Part shown: positions 1 to 8,035 of the stretch, one piece after another
Layout: each line of letters starts with the position of its first letter
Numbering within the stretch: the stretch's first letter is position 1
Source of the DNA: WJLY01 sp964562405
GTDB taxonomy: Bacteria > Joyebacterota > Joyebacteria > Joyebacterales > Joyebacteraceae
DNA length: 64,000 bases
Assembly (NCBI GenBank): GCA_964562405.1
Contig: CAZLTC010000005.1
Span: 1-64,000 of the forward strand
Direction: 5' to 3'
Notes under the pieces: model-generated
What the model was told of the DNA's origin: nothing
Databases searched by the model: none
The model's input: the letters and a program-made list of their open reading frames with translations, nothing else
Position numbers and translations under genes: made by a program

Positions 1-1406
1 GTGACAAGACGCTGCCCGACATAGGGGCCGCGCTCAGGGCGGCAGGCATCCGCGATGGGATGACGATCTCGACGCATCACCATCTCCGCAACGGTGACTT
101 CGTGGCGAACGCCGTCTTCGCGGCTGCGGCCGAGCTCGGCGTCAAGGACCTCATGTGGTTCCCGAGCGCGTCATTCCCGTGCCACTCGGGAATGATCGAG
201 CACATGGACGAAGGCGTCATCCACCACATAGAGGGCAGCATGAACGGGCCCCTGGGCGAGTACTGCTCGTACGGGAAGATGAAGGGGATGGGGGTGCTGC
301 GGTCGCACGGTGGCAGGTACCGCTCTGTGCAGGACGGGGACGTTCACATCGACATCGCCGTCATCGCGGCGCCGACGGCCGACCCGTTCGGGAACGCCAA
401 CGGTCTGACCGGACCGGCCGCCTGTGGGCTTCTCGGATTCGCTCTCGCCGACTCGCAGTACGCGGACAAGGTCATCGTCGTGACCGACAACCTGATCGAC
501 TTCCCGTGCGTACCGTGGCAGATCCAGGGAAACAACGTCGACTTCGTCACGACGATGGACGCGATCGGCGATTCCAGCAAGATCATCTCCGGGACGACGC
601 AGATCACGAAGAGCCCCGACAGACTCAGGATCGCCGAGATGACGGCCCGCTTCGTTAGGGACGCCGGGATCATGCGGAACGGTTTCTCTTTCCAGTGCGG
701 GGCGGGAGGCACGGCCCTGTCATTCGCGATATTCCTGATGGATATGATGCGCGAGGCGGGGGTGAAGGCGCGCTTCGTGCGCGGCGGGAGCACGCAGTAC
801 CTGACCGAGATGCTCGAGGAGGGTCTGACCGACTACATCCTGGACGGGCAGACGTTCGACCTCGAGGGCGTGCGCTCGATGCGTGAGAACCCGCGGCACG
901 TCAACACCAGCCCGTTCACAAGCTACAACTATCATGGCAAGGGCAACTTCGCGTCTATGCTCGACTGCGTCGTCCTCGGGGCGACCGAGGTGGACGTCAA
1001 CTTCAACGCCAATGTTGTGACACACTCCGACGGGAAGCTGCTGCACGGCATCGGGGGGTGGCAGAACTGCCTCTTCTCGAAGTGCACCATCCTGCCGATC
1101 CCGTCGTTCAGGAACCGCATTCCCGTGCTGGTCGATGAGGTCACGACGCTCTGTGGGCCGGGCGAACTCATCGATGTCATTGTGACCGAGCGGGGTATAG
1201 CCATCAATCCGCTGCGGGAGGACCTGCTCTCCGCGGTCTCCGGCAGCGACTTGCCGTTGAAGACGATCGAACAGCTCAAGTCCGACGTCGAGGACATCTG
1301 CGGCGGTCCACCCGCGAAACCTGACTGCGAGGAGCGCGTTGTCGCGGCGATCGAGTGGGTCGACGGGACGGTCATCGATTCCGTGAGGCAGCTCAAGGCG
1401 AAGTAG
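1..1406 (+). CDS. citF: Citrate lyase alpha subunit (citrate CoA-transferase), 5' truncated by window edge
   Basis: The alpha subunit of citrate lyase exchanges the acetyl group on the acyl-carrier subunit for citrate, the first step of cleavage to acetate and oxaloacetate. The frame is open from the first bases and continues in frame before the first internal ATG at 60, so 467 C-terminal residues are visible and probably 40-50 N-terminal residues lie outside. CitF-like segments in order are DGMTISTHHHLRNGD, VTDNLIDFPC, a VDFVTTMDAIGD segment, the ITKSPDRLRIAEM stretch, NGFSFQCGAGGTALS and VIVTERGIAINPLR. Oddity: where the CitF I know reads GGH-x-DTAAGA, this protein reads GGWQNCLFSK (about 1051-1080), so it may be a divergent paralogue. 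CitD and CitE, if present, must lie upstream. It converges on the minus-strand operon that follows. Confidence 0.85.
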   Translation, partial: DKTLPDIGAALRAAGIRDGMTISTHHHLRNGDFVANAVFAAAAELGVKDLMWFPSASFPCHSGMIEHMDEGVIHHIEGSMNGPLGEYCSYGKMKGMGVLRSHGGRYRSVQDGDVHIDIAVIAAPTADPFGNANGLTGPAACGLLGFALADSQYADKVIVVTDNLIDFPCVPWQIQGNNVDFVTTMDAIGDSSKIISGTTQITKSPDRLRIAEMTARFVRDAGIMRNGFSFQCGAGGTALSFAIFLMDMMREAGVKARFVRGGSTQYLTEMLEEGLTDYILDGQTFDLEGVRSMRENPRHVNTSPFTSYNYHGKGNFASMLDCVVLGATEVDVNFNANVVTHSDGKLLHGIGGWQNCLFSKCTILPIPSFRNRIPVLVDEVTTLCGPGELIDVIVTERGIAINPLREDLLSAVSGSDLPLKTIEQLKSDVEDICGGPPAKPDCEERVVAAIEWVDGTVIDSVRQLKAK

Positions 1407-1453
1407 TCACAAGTCGATCGGGGCACCGCGCATCTCACTCTCGCTCCGGGCAT

Positions 1454-1463
1454 NNNNNNNNNN
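1454..1463. other. Assembly gap (10 N)
   Basis: Ten consecutive Ns lie between the citF stop and a strong hairpin. The true length is unknown. The neighbouring 15-bp perfect stem may have caused the break in assembly. Confidence 0.99.
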
Positions 1464-1472
1464 GCATGTGCG

Positions 1473-1506
1473 CGAACGCCCGCCACATCATTGTGGCGGG
1501 CGTTCG
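1473..1506. terminator. Perfect 15-bp hairpin between convergent genes, probable bidirectional terminator
   Basis: The arms at 1473-1487 and 1492-1506 are perfect reverse complements around the loop TCAT, and a G:U pair plus two further pairs can extend the stem. It lies between citF (plus) and the MoeB-like gene (minus, stop at 1538), the usual place for a shared terminator. No U-run follows on either strand, so Rho-independent function is not proven. Confidence 0.55.
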
Positions 1507-1537
1507 TGCTCTGCAGCCCCGATCCCCAGGGAACGCA

Positions 1538-2272
1538 TCAACGCCCGGAGCAGGCCGGGCAGTCGGGCTCTCGCTCCAGCTCCACGACATCGAAGCTGGG
1601 GACCGTGCCCTCGACGATGAGGAGCCTGCCCGCGAGTGGGTGGCCGATGCCGGTCAGGAGCTTGAGCGCCTCCATCGCCTGGAGCGCGCCCATGACGCCC
1701 GGCGTGCAGCCTGGTATCGCGGGTTCGACCGCGGCGGGCTTGTGGGCGAGAAAGCACTCGAAGCATGGAGTCTCAGGTGGATCGAAGACCGAGAGGTAGC
1801 CCGTCAGATCGGAGACGGCAGCGTGGACCATCGGGATGCCGGCGGAGATGGTCGCTCTGCTTAGAGCGATGCGGGTGTCGATATTGTCGAGGCAGTCGAG
1901 CACAACGTCTGCCCCCGCGATGAGCGAGCCTGCGGTCGAACGGTCGATCTCGACGTCGACCCCCGTGACCTCCACCCGCTGGTTCATTACGCGGAGCCGC
2001 TCCGCGGCCAGGCGCGCCTTGCCGCGACCCAGGTCACCGGCGTTGTACAGGAACTGCCGGTTCAGATTGGAACGCTCGACGGCGTCCGAGTCGCATACGA
2101 CGATCCGGCCGACGCCGGCAAGAGCAAGATAGACGGCCGCCGGGCAGCCGAGGCCGCCAATGCCGGCAACAAAGACCGACGCCGAACCAAGTAGGGCCTG
2201 ACCCTCCTCGCCCCACCCCGGCAGCGCGAGCTGCCTCTCGTAGAGGGCCCGCTCGTCGTGATCAAGAGACAT
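1538..2272 (-). CDS. MoeB/ThiF/HesA-family sulfur-carrier adenylyltransferase
   Basis: E1-like enzyme expected to adenylate the C-terminal Gly-Gly of a MoaD/ThiS sulfur carrier for pterin cofactor synthesis; cytoplasmic. The 244 residues carry the nucleotide-binding GIGGLGCPA (about 37-45), the SNLNRQ arginine motif, GRGKA, the LDCLDN aspartate segment and the two zinc pairs CFEC and CPAC, the last close to the C-terminus. Length matches MoeB without a rhodanese domain. It is the last gene of the AOR operon, 15 bp after its likely partner, the MoaD/ThiS-like gene. The preceding bases (GAGAAACGAC) give only a weak ribosome site. ThiF activity for thiazole synthesis is the alternative, but the AOR context favours pterin synthesis. 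Confidence 0.85.
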   Translation of the reverse strand: MSLDHDERALYERQLALPGWGEEGQALLGSASVFVAGIGGLGCPAAVYLALAGVGRIVVCDSDAVERSNLNRQFLYNAGDLGRGKARLAAERLRVMNQRVEVTGVDVEIDRSTAGSLIAGADVVLDCLDNIDTRIALSRATISAGIPMVHAAVSDLTGYLSVFDPPETPCFECFLAHKPAAVEPAIPGCTPGVMGALQAMEALKLLTGIGHPLAGRLLIVEGTVPSFDVVELEREPDCPACSGR

Positions 2273-2287
2273 GTCGTTTCTCGATGA

Positions 2288-2527
2288 CTAGCCTCCGGAG
2301 ACCGGGGGCTGAAGCGTGATGGTCTCACCGTCGCTCGGCCTGTAATCGAGTCGCTGATAGCGGCCGTCGGTGAAAGCGAAGGCGACCAGCGCGGCAGGGA
2401 TACCGAGCTGCTCGAGTATCTCCGAGATCGAGAGGCCGTCTTCGACGTCCACGCGACGCGTGTACTCGTCCACGTCCGGATTGAGGTGCTCTCTGAGCTT
2501 CCCGCCTGAGCGGAGATAAACGGTCAT
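2288..2527 (-). CDS. MoaD/ThiS-family sulfur carrier protein
   Basis: Small beta-grasp sulfur carrier of about 79 residues ending in PPVSGG; the terminal Gly-Gly is the residue pair adenylated and thiocarboxylated in MoaD/ThiS proteins. The ATG at 2527 shares bases with the AOR stop codon (TGATG), indicating translational coupling; a GTG one codon upstream (2530) is also possible. It sits between AOR and the E1-like enzyme that would activate it. Inference: it is a carrier dedicated to the tungsto- or molybdopterin of the adjacent AOR, although supply of sulfur to thiamine cannot be excluded. Confidence 0.85.
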   Translation of the reverse strand: MTVYLRSGGKLREHLNPDVDEYTRRVDVEDGLSISEILEQLGIPAALVAFAFTDGRYQRLDYRPSDGETITLQPPVSGG

Positions 2528-4446
2528 CACATCGCCTTGGGCTTGAGCTTCTCGCCGCGCACCTTGGGGACGCCGCCCTCCATCGGCTCGCCGAGAAGAC
2601 CGAGCTTCTCCAGGTTGTCAGCGACGTAACCGATGCCCAGGATCTCCAGGACCTCCCGCGTAGGGTGTCCCTTCTTGTCCCAGCCTCTGTTGTGGTAGTA
2701 GTCGTCCAGCATGTACTCGAAGTTCTCGCGTCCGACCTTGTGTCCCTTCGCCGGTCCGTCGGGGACAGGTTCATCGAGGTGCCGCGTGGGCGCGACGTCG
2801 AACTTCCTTCCCGGGCCTCCGTTCCGCTCCAGGTAGTGGGCGCGCGTCAGGTTCCAGATCTTCTCAGAGACGAGCATGCACTCGTCGATCGTCACGTCCC
2901 AGCCCGTCAGATAGCGGATGGTGTCGACGTGCTCCTCGGGGGTTATGTCCAGCTCGCCCCAGAAGAGCCTGCAGCAGCACCAGGTGTCGAAGAGAGGGCG
3001 GATGTGCTGGAGGTAGATGACGACCGCTGCCTTCCCGACCGGCGTGTCCTGTCCGATCTGGATGTCGGCGGTGATCGCCCAGCTCCTGTTGTGGTGCGCT
3101 CCGATGTCCGACGTGCAGTAGGAGAGGAGCTGCGCGGAGTACCATCGGGTGTCGTACCCGGAGAACTCCATCCCCTTGGCCTGCGATGCGATGGCCAGCG
3201 TGTCGTGCCCCAGACGTTCGGCCGCGCCCTTGGTCCCGTACGAGAGCGCTTCGCCGATACCGCGGCGATCGGCGATCATCCGGATGACGTTCTCGAAGTC
3301 ATCGATGTCGCCCCATTTGAGTTCGTGGCCTTCGAGATCATCCTTCGTGATGATGCCCTTCTGGTAGCACTCCATGGCGAAGCCGATCGTGTTGCCGCTG
3401 CTCATCGTGTCGAGGCCCAGGTTGTCGCAGAGCCAGTTGGCGTACGCGACGTGGTGGATGTCCTTCATGCCGCAGCTGCCGCCGCAAAGGGCGATAGTCT
3501 CGTACTCCGGACCCTCGACGTACGTGTCCGGCTTTCCCGGGATCTTCGCGACCGAATACTTGCCGCAGTTCATCCAGCAGCCGAAGCAGGCCTTGTGCGT
3601 GATGAGGATCTCCTCGGCCAGCCTCTCACCGCTGATGCTCTCCCAGTCCTCATGGTAGGTGGTCTGGAAGTTCCTCGTGGGGAAACATCCGTGCTCGTTC
3701 GCCCAGCCGACGAAGAGGGCCGTTCCGTACTTCTGCCACGGCTCCATCAGAGGGTGCGTCTTCGTTCGCTGTATGATGTCGTAGGTCGACTTTGTGAGTG
3801 TGGGCAGATCGTGGACCGGGAGAGACTTCGTTCCGCGGACGGCGATCGCCTTGAGCTTCTTCGAGCCCATGACGGCCCCGACGCCGCACCGTCCCGCCTG
3901 CCTTCCGAAGTCGTGAGTGATGCATGAGAAGACGACGCCGTTCTCGCCGGCGGGGCCGATCGTAGCGATCTGGAAGTCCTCACCGAGGTCTTCCTTCATG
4001 CGTTTCTCGAGGTCGAGCGAGCCCATGCGCCAGTAGTCGCCGGCTGGCCGGAGCTCAACGGTGTCGTTGTCTATGTACAGGTAGACGGGGTCCGGCGATA
4101 TCCTCTCGAAGATGACCATGTCGTAGCCCGCGTACTTGACCTCGGCGCCCAGCATTCCGCCCATGTTCGAGTCGGCGTGACCGTTCGTGGCCGGTGAGAT
4201 GCAGCCGAACCCGATCTTGGATCCACAGGGCGCGAACGAGCCGGTCAGGACGCCCGGCGCCATGATGAAGAGGTTCTCCGGTCCGAGCGGGTCGGCGTCC
4301 CTCGGGACCTCGTCGTAGAGCGTCTTTGCCACAAAGCCCCTGGCGCCCATCCACTCGCGGGCGAAGTCCGGCGGCGTGGGCGTTCGCCTGATCTCACCCG
4401 TCTCCAGGTTGATGCGCAGTATCGTTCCGCCGAATCCATGCATCAT
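2527..4446 (-). CDS. aor: Aldehyde:ferredoxin oxidoreductase (tungsten/molybdenum AOR family)
   Basis: Catalyses reversible oxidation of aldehydes to carboxylates with ferredoxin as electron carrier, using a bis-pterin W (or Mo) centre and one [4Fe-4S] cluster. The 639 residues match the family length (about 600-640). Visible are the N-terminal GGTILRINLETG start of the pterin-binding domain, the SNMGG/AEVKYAG region, the cluster motif CFGCWMNC near residues 288-295, GPEYETI, the LGLDTMSSGN pterin segment, and a C-terminal Cys-rich TWCCC that could supply the fourth ligand. Two tandem ATGs start the gene behind GAGGA. It lies 16 bp downstream of the four-cluster ferredoxin and overlaps the MoaD-like gene. 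Substrate and metal cannot be read from sequence. Confidence 0.93.
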   Translation of the reverse strand: MMHGFGGTILRINLETGEIRRTPTPPDFAREWMGARGFVAKTLYDEVPRDADPLGPENLFIMAPGVLTGSFAPCGSKIGFGCISPATNGHADSNMGGMLGAEVKYAGYDMVIFERISPDPVYLYIDNDTVELRPAGDYWRMGSLDLEKRMKEDLGEDFQIATIGPAGENGVVFSCITHDFGRQAGRCGVGAVMGSKKLKAIAVRGTKSLPVHDLPTLTKSTYDIIQRTKTHPLMEPWQKYGTALFVGWANEHGCFPTRNFQTTYHEDWESISGERLAEEILITHKACFGCWMNCGKYSVAKIPGKPDTYVEGPEYETIALCGGSCGMKDIHHVAYANWLCDNLGLDTMSSGNTIGFAMECYQKGIITKDDLEGHELKWGDIDDFENVIRMIADRRGIGEALSYGTKGAAERLGHDTLAIASQAKGMEFSGYDTRWYSAQLLSYCTSDIGAHHNRSWAITADIQIGQDTPVGKAAVVIYLQHIRPLFDTWCCCRLFWGELDITPEEHVDTIRYLTGWDVTIDECMLVSEKIWNLTRAHYLERNGGPGRKFDVAPTRHLDEPVPDGPAKGHKVGRENFEYMLDDYYHNRGWDKKGHPTREVLEILGIGYVADNLEKLGLLGEPMEGGVPKVRGEKLKPKAM

Positions 4447-4462
4447 CGCGTCCTCGATTCCT

Positions 4463-4846
4463 CTACTCGACAGCCGTGAGGGCTCCGGTGTTGCAGACCT
4501 CCGTGCACTTCATACAGAGGTTGCACATGATCGGGATCCGCACGTCCGGGTGTCTGAATATCACGCCGAACGGGCAGACCTCGACGCAGACGCCGCAGTT
4601 CGTGCATTCGTCCTCGTGAATGACGAACGCGTCCCCCTCCTTGTGGATCGCGCCCTCCGGGCACTTCTTGAAGCAGATGCCGCACTGGCTGCAGAGCTTA
4701 GGTTCGAACACTCCCGGCTCCGGGAAGTGCGGGATGATCGCGATCGAAGCCTTCTTCGGGTTGATCTCCCCGAACCGTGTTATGGCGCAGATCTGCTGAC
4801 ACAGCCGGCAGCCGGTGCAGTTCTCCTTCGTGACCTTGATCCTCAT
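4463..4846 (-). CDS. Polyferredoxin with four [4Fe-4S] motifs, AOR electron-transfer partner
   Basis: The 127 residues contain four complete CxxCxxCxxxC motifs (CTGCRLCQQIC, CSQCGICFKKC, CTNCGVCVEVC, CNLCMKCTEVC), enough for four [4Fe-4S] clusters. I take the ATG at 4846, not an upstream in-frame start, because GGAGG lies four bases before it and the Fe-S domain begins immediately. Only 10 bp separate it from mobB and 16 bp from aor. Inference: it carries electrons to or from AOR, like the small Fe-S subunit of multi-subunit AORs. No FAD subunit is present here, so the final acceptor is unknown. Confidence 0.92.
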   Translation of the reverse strand: MRIKVTKENCTGCRLCQQICAITRFGEINPKKASIAIIPHFPEPGVFEPKLCSQCGICFKKCPEGAIHKEGDAFVIHEDECTNCGVCVEVCPFGVIFRHPDVRIPIMCNLCMKCTEVCNTGALTAVE

Positions 4847-4856
4847 CCATCCTCCG

Positions 4857-5507
4857 TCAGCCGCTGCGCTTCCTGGTGCAGCGAATCTGCATCGTGTCCG
4901 CTCCATCGACGCCGTCGAGCGCCGAGGCCATGCCAAGGAGCCCGGATGCCATCATGTCCTGGACGAACGCGTTCAGGCGTATCTCCCGACCGTCCATCAC
5001 GAGCGAAGTGGCCCAGATGTCCCCCGTGTCGGAGTCGGCCAGTTTCTCGATGAGGTCGCAGAGCGCGCCGGTGTCGTCAGGGGCGATCGTCTCACCCTGG
5101 AATCCGATCGGAGCTTCTCCCACGACCGCGACTACGCCCTCGAGCGCGTCGACGTCCAGGTCCCCTCCGGTCACGACTATCTTGCTGCCGGCGAGGCCCT
5201 TGAAGCCCTCCACGAGGACGATCTCGCCGGGGAGGGAGTCGCTGATCGCGACCGTGGGGAGCGGTTGCCCCGTGGACCTTCTGAAGACGATGGTAGACGA
5301 GTCGCCAACGAGCGCTGCCGCCGCCGCGCCCGCCTTCATCAGACGGGACGTATCGGTGTCGGACGCGTCAAGTCTTGCATCCTCATGACTGTGCTTGACG
5401 TAGCAGACAGAGCGCCCGCGTGACACGAGTTCACGAGTCGCGCGCTCGAGCAGCGACGTCTTCCCGGTCTTCTTGGAACCCACGATCTGGATCCAGAGGC
5501 GTGCCAC
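4857..5507 (-). CDS. mobB: Molybdopterin-guanine dinucleotide biosynthesis protein MobB
   Basis: P-loop GTPase-like protein associated with nucleotide attachment to molybdopterin. Walker A is GSKKTGKT (about residues 10-17), followed by VCYVKHSHEDARLD and the family motif IVLVEGFKG. The 216 residues exceed a minimal MobB; the extra C-terminal part contains MDGREIRLNAFVQDMM, an extension seen in MobB homologues of some anaerobes. The start is GTG at 5507 behind AGGAG. Its place beside aor ties it to cofactor assembly, although AOR-type enzymes are usually described with a bis-pterin lacking a nucleotide. The protein may therefore serve another step or another enzyme. Confidence 0.85.
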   Translation of the reverse strand: MARLWIQIVGSKKTGKTSLLERATRELVSRGRSVCYVKHSHEDARLDASDTDTSRLMKAGAAAAALVGDSSTIVFRRSTGQPLPTVAISDSLPGEIVLVEGFKGLAGSKIVVTGGDLDVDALEGVVAVVGEAPIGFQGETIAPDDTGALCDLIEKLADSDTGDIWATSLVMDGREIRLNAFVQDMMASGLLGMASALDGVDGADTMQIRCTRKRSG

Positions 5508-5573
5508 GTGTCGCTGCTCCTGGCCGGCAGTTGAGCGGTCGCAACGAACTTCCCACGTGCGATCGGTCGGTGA

Positions 5574-6236
5574 TCAGTACTTGAATACGATGGCGGTGGC
5601 CACACCCGCGATGCTGGAGCCAATCGCCGCTAACCTGTAGGCGCGCCACGTCGCGTCGTTCCAGGCCGCCGCCGAGCGCACCAGCGCGTCGGATGCCTTG
5701 GCTCCGGCGAGCGCCGCCGGAACGGAGAGCGCGGCGGCGATCGGGCCCTGTACGAACATGTACTCGTTCATCCTCGACGGAATGGCCCAGAACGGATTGT
5801 GGAGGACGTCGCGCGCGAAGTAGCTGAAGAGGACGAACACGGCGAATGTGAGTATAGGAGCGAGCACGACCGGGCCCAGCACCGAGGGCCCGTGCGCGAG
5901 TCCGCGCTTTGCCGCCACGTCCGCGCGTCGCACCTCGTACAGCGTGAACCCGATGTCGAAGACGGCGCCCACCATGAGGACCGCCGCGATCTTGCAGCCC
6001 CAGACCGGGTGCTGCAGAAGCTTGTAGACGGCCGCCATGGCTCCCATCGCGAACGTGCTGCCGGGGATGCGCCACGTTCTCCTGGCGAGCACGAGGAAGA
6101 AGACGCCCGCGGCCGTCAGTATGGGGGCGCGGGGAATCCCCGCGGCAAGCGTGAGCTCCCCGAGGCCGAGTTCCGCGAGACCCCACAACGAGGCGAAGAG
6201 CACTAGGCTCAGGACGATGAGGCGCTTCGAGTTCAT
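5574..6236 (-). CDS. Predicted polytopic membrane protein, first gene of the AOR operon
   Basis: The 220-residue hydrophobic protein has roughly six predicted membrane segments, beginning with RLIVLSLVLFASLWGLAEL. The ATG at 6236 is preceded by AGGAGA, a better start than the upstream in-frame codon. I do not recognise the family. The size and hydrophobicity recall small substrate-capture (S) components or quinone-linked membrane anchors, but no diagnostic motif is visible. It is separated from mobB by 66 bp and is co-directional with the whole operon, so a role in metal or cofactor uptake, or in electron exchange with AOR, is possible. That is inference from position only. Confidence 0.7.
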   Translation of the reverse strand: MNSKRLIVLSLVLFASLWGLAELGLGELTLAAGIPRAPILTAAGVFFLVLARRTWRIPGSTFAMGAMAAVYKLLQHPVWGCKIAAVLMVGAVFDIGFTLYEVRRADVAAKRGLAHGPSVLGPVVLAPILTFAVFVLFSYFARDVLHNPFWAIPSRMNEYMFVQGPIAAALSVPAALAGAKASDALVRSAAAWNDATWRAYRLAAIGSSIAGVATAIVFKY

Positions 6237-6339
6237 TAGCGTCTCCTGTCGGGCTTGGGTTCCTGCCGCCCGGCCGTGGGCGGCCGTGGATCCGGCCACA
6301 GCAAGGGCGTCCCGAGGATCTCCCGGGGCGCGGAACCCA

Positions 6340-6368
6340 ATACTAGCAGAACGGACACGTTGAGTAAA
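6340..6368 (-). promoter_or_regulatory. Sigma70-type promoter for the AOR operon
   Basis: On the minus strand, TTTACT (plus 6363-6368) and TAGTAT (plus 6340-6345) are 17 bp apart, each matching four of six consensus bases. It lies about 105 bp before the membrane-protein start, with nothing coding between. It is the only good promoter seen upstream of the operon. Confidence 0.5.
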
Positions 6369-6471
6369 GACGGGCGAGTCGTGGCGATGGCATCGCGGAG
6401 CGGCCGCGCCGGCTCTCCCTTGTCCGACGATGCCCGCGGCGGAGCGGCGGAGTCAGAACCCACCGTGTTCG

Positions 6472-7731
6472 CTACCTCGGGGCGCGGAGCAGACGTCGGG
6501 CCGAACGGGGAGATGGGGGCGGGAGCAGTGACCGCGATGAAACGCAGTCTTCACAGCCCTCTCCCTTGTCGCCCAGCCGGAGCCCCCAGTCGTTGCCGTC
6601 CGGGAGGCACGGGGAGTTCGCGCAAAGGGTGATGTCGTCCGCTCCAAGATCGCAGAAGAGCGGGTCCTGGTAGAGGTTGTCGGAGTGCGTGCCGCACGGT
6701 GTGTCGGTCACGTAGTTGCCGTAGAGACACGTCTGCTGCGTGTCAGGGTCGTTCAGGCCCGCGCAGTAGACGGATCCCTCGCCCAGATTGAGCGCGATGA
6801 TGCTCCTCCGAATGGTCGGGGAGGATCCGTTCTCGCAGAAGATGCCGCCTCCGTCGATCGATTCGTTGTTGACGATCGTGGCGTGCAGCAAGGAGGGCGA
6901 CGAGCCGTTGAACGCGGCGCCGCCTCCGTTTCGTCCCGAGTTCCCGAGGAACGTGACCTCGTCCAGCGCCGGCGAGGAGCCGCCGCAGTACAGGCCGCCG
7001 CCGTAGAAGTCGGCGTAGTTGCGCACGAAGCTGACCTCGAGGAGCGTGGGGTCCGAGAAGATGCAGGCCATCCCTCCGCCGGAGCTCGACTCGTTCTCTA
7101 TGAATGAGCAGTAGGACAGCGTCGGTTGGGCGCCGGGGTCGCAGGAGAGACCGCCGCCGCTGAAATAGGCGACGGTGTTCCGCTCGAACGTCACGCCGCT
7201 AAGGCTCGGCGACGCGCCGCTCCTGAGATACATGCCGCCGCCGTCGTCCTCCGCGGCGTTCTCGACGAAGACGACGTTCCGGATGGTGGGAGAGGCACCC
7301 GACAGATAAGCGCCACCGCCCCTGCTGGCGTAGCCGTTGGTCACCACGAACCCGTCGATTACGGCGCCCGCGCCCTCTCCGGAGTGAAGGTAGAAACCTC
7401 GTCCCAACCCCTGGCAATCGATGACGACCGAGTCACGTCCGGATGCCGTCATCAACACGATGTTCTGACCCCCGAAGTCGAGGTCGCGGTTCGCCGACCC
7501 CGTGTACGTGCCGGGCGCCACAAGGACGGTGTCACCGCTGCTGGCGGCGCTCAGGGCGGGTTGAATGCTCGTGTAGTCGCCGGCTCCCGTTGGGTCGACG
7601 AGCAGCGTCACGCTCCCGGAGGGCGCGGTAGGACTCGTGCTGGAGCAGCCGGCGACCAGCGCGAGTGCCGGTATCATGAGCATGCCGGCGCGAACGAACA
7701 TGCCCGGCCGCGGAGCGTTGCTGGAGGGCAT
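6472..7731 (-). CDS. Secreted lipoprotein with right-handed parallel beta-helix repeats
   Basis: A 419-residue exported protein. The signal peptide ends in the lipobox LVAGC, so it should be a lipoprotein. An Ig-like start is followed by SIQPALSAASSGDTVLVAPGTYTG, the opening typical of right-handed beta-helix proteins, and then about eight coils of the SPTIRNVVFVENAAEDDGGG type with GGG turns, as in polymorphic outer-membrane and pectate-lyase-like proteins. The ATG at 7731 is preserved behind GGAAAGGA; a GTG at 7770 is a poorer choice. No catalytic signature was seen, so it could be a polysaccharide-binding or adhesive surface protein. It is transcribed divergently from the isocitrate dehydrogenase operon from its own promoter. 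Confidence 0.85.
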   Translation of the reverse strand: MPSSNAPRPGMFVRAGMLMIPALALVAGCSSTSPTAPSGSVTLLVDPTGAGDYTSIQPALSAASSGDTVLVAPGTYTGSANRDLDFGGQNIVLMTASGRDSVVIDCQGLGRGFYLHSGEGAGAVIDGFVVTNGYASRGGGAYLSGASPTIRNVVFVENAAEDDGGGMYLRSGASPSLSGVTFERNTVAYFSGGGLSCDPGAQPTLSYCSFIENESSSGGGMACIFSDPTLLEVSFVRNYADFYGGGLYCGGSSPALDEVTFLGNSGRNGGGAAFNGSSPSLLHATIVNNESIDGGGIFCENGSSPTIRRSIIALNLGEGSVYCAGLNDPDTQQTCLYGNYVTDTPCGTHSDNLYQDPLFCDLGADDITLCANSPCLPDGNDWGLRLGDKGEGCEDCVSSRSLLPPPSPRSARRLLRAPR

Positions 7732-7776
7732 CGGGTGATTCCTTTCCGGGGGGAATGGACGATGGCTCACGATTCA

Positions 7777-7805
7777 AACCTATCCGCGCGCCCGCCCCGT
7801 GTCAA
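7777..7805 (-). promoter_or_regulatory. Sigma70-type promoter of the beta-helix lipoprotein
   Basis: On the minus strand, TTGACA (plus 7800-7805) and TAGGTT (plus 7777-7782) are separated by 17 bp. The promoter lies about 45 bp before the ATG at 7731 and back to back with the plus-strand promoter at 7853-7881. Confidence 0.65.
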
Positions 7806-7852
7806 CGGCCGCACGCGGCCCCTGGCTCCGGGGAGTTCCCCGGGTCGGCTCG

Positions 7853-7881
7853 TTGACCCCCGATGTCGGGGCGGCTATACT
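7853..7881 (+). promoter_or_regulatory. Strong sigma70-type promoter with an inverted repeat in its spacer
   Basis: TTGACC (7853-7858) and TATACT (7876-7881) are exactly 17 bp apart. Between them lies CCCCGA-TG-TCGGGG (7857-7870), a dyad that could bind a regulator. It drives the isocitrate dehydrogenase operon with a leader of roughly 150 nt, which includes a small GCCCGC-GGAG-GCGGGC hairpin just before the ribosome site. Confidence 0.7.
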
Positions 7882-8035
7882 AAGAGTTCGCGCATGTCGG
7901 GCCGTCGCGCCCGGCAGTCGCCGCGCGCGGTGCGGGAGGCGCGGTGAGCGATCCGGAGCCGCGGCAGGAACGAGAGGTTCGAGAAGAGGTAGCCCTTTTG
8001 GAGCCCGCGGAGGCGGGCACGCAACGGAGGTGCGG

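Noticed and set aside
2665..3927. 420-codon open frame opposite aor
   Set aside because: Shadow frame with biased Arg/Val/Leu composition and no motif.
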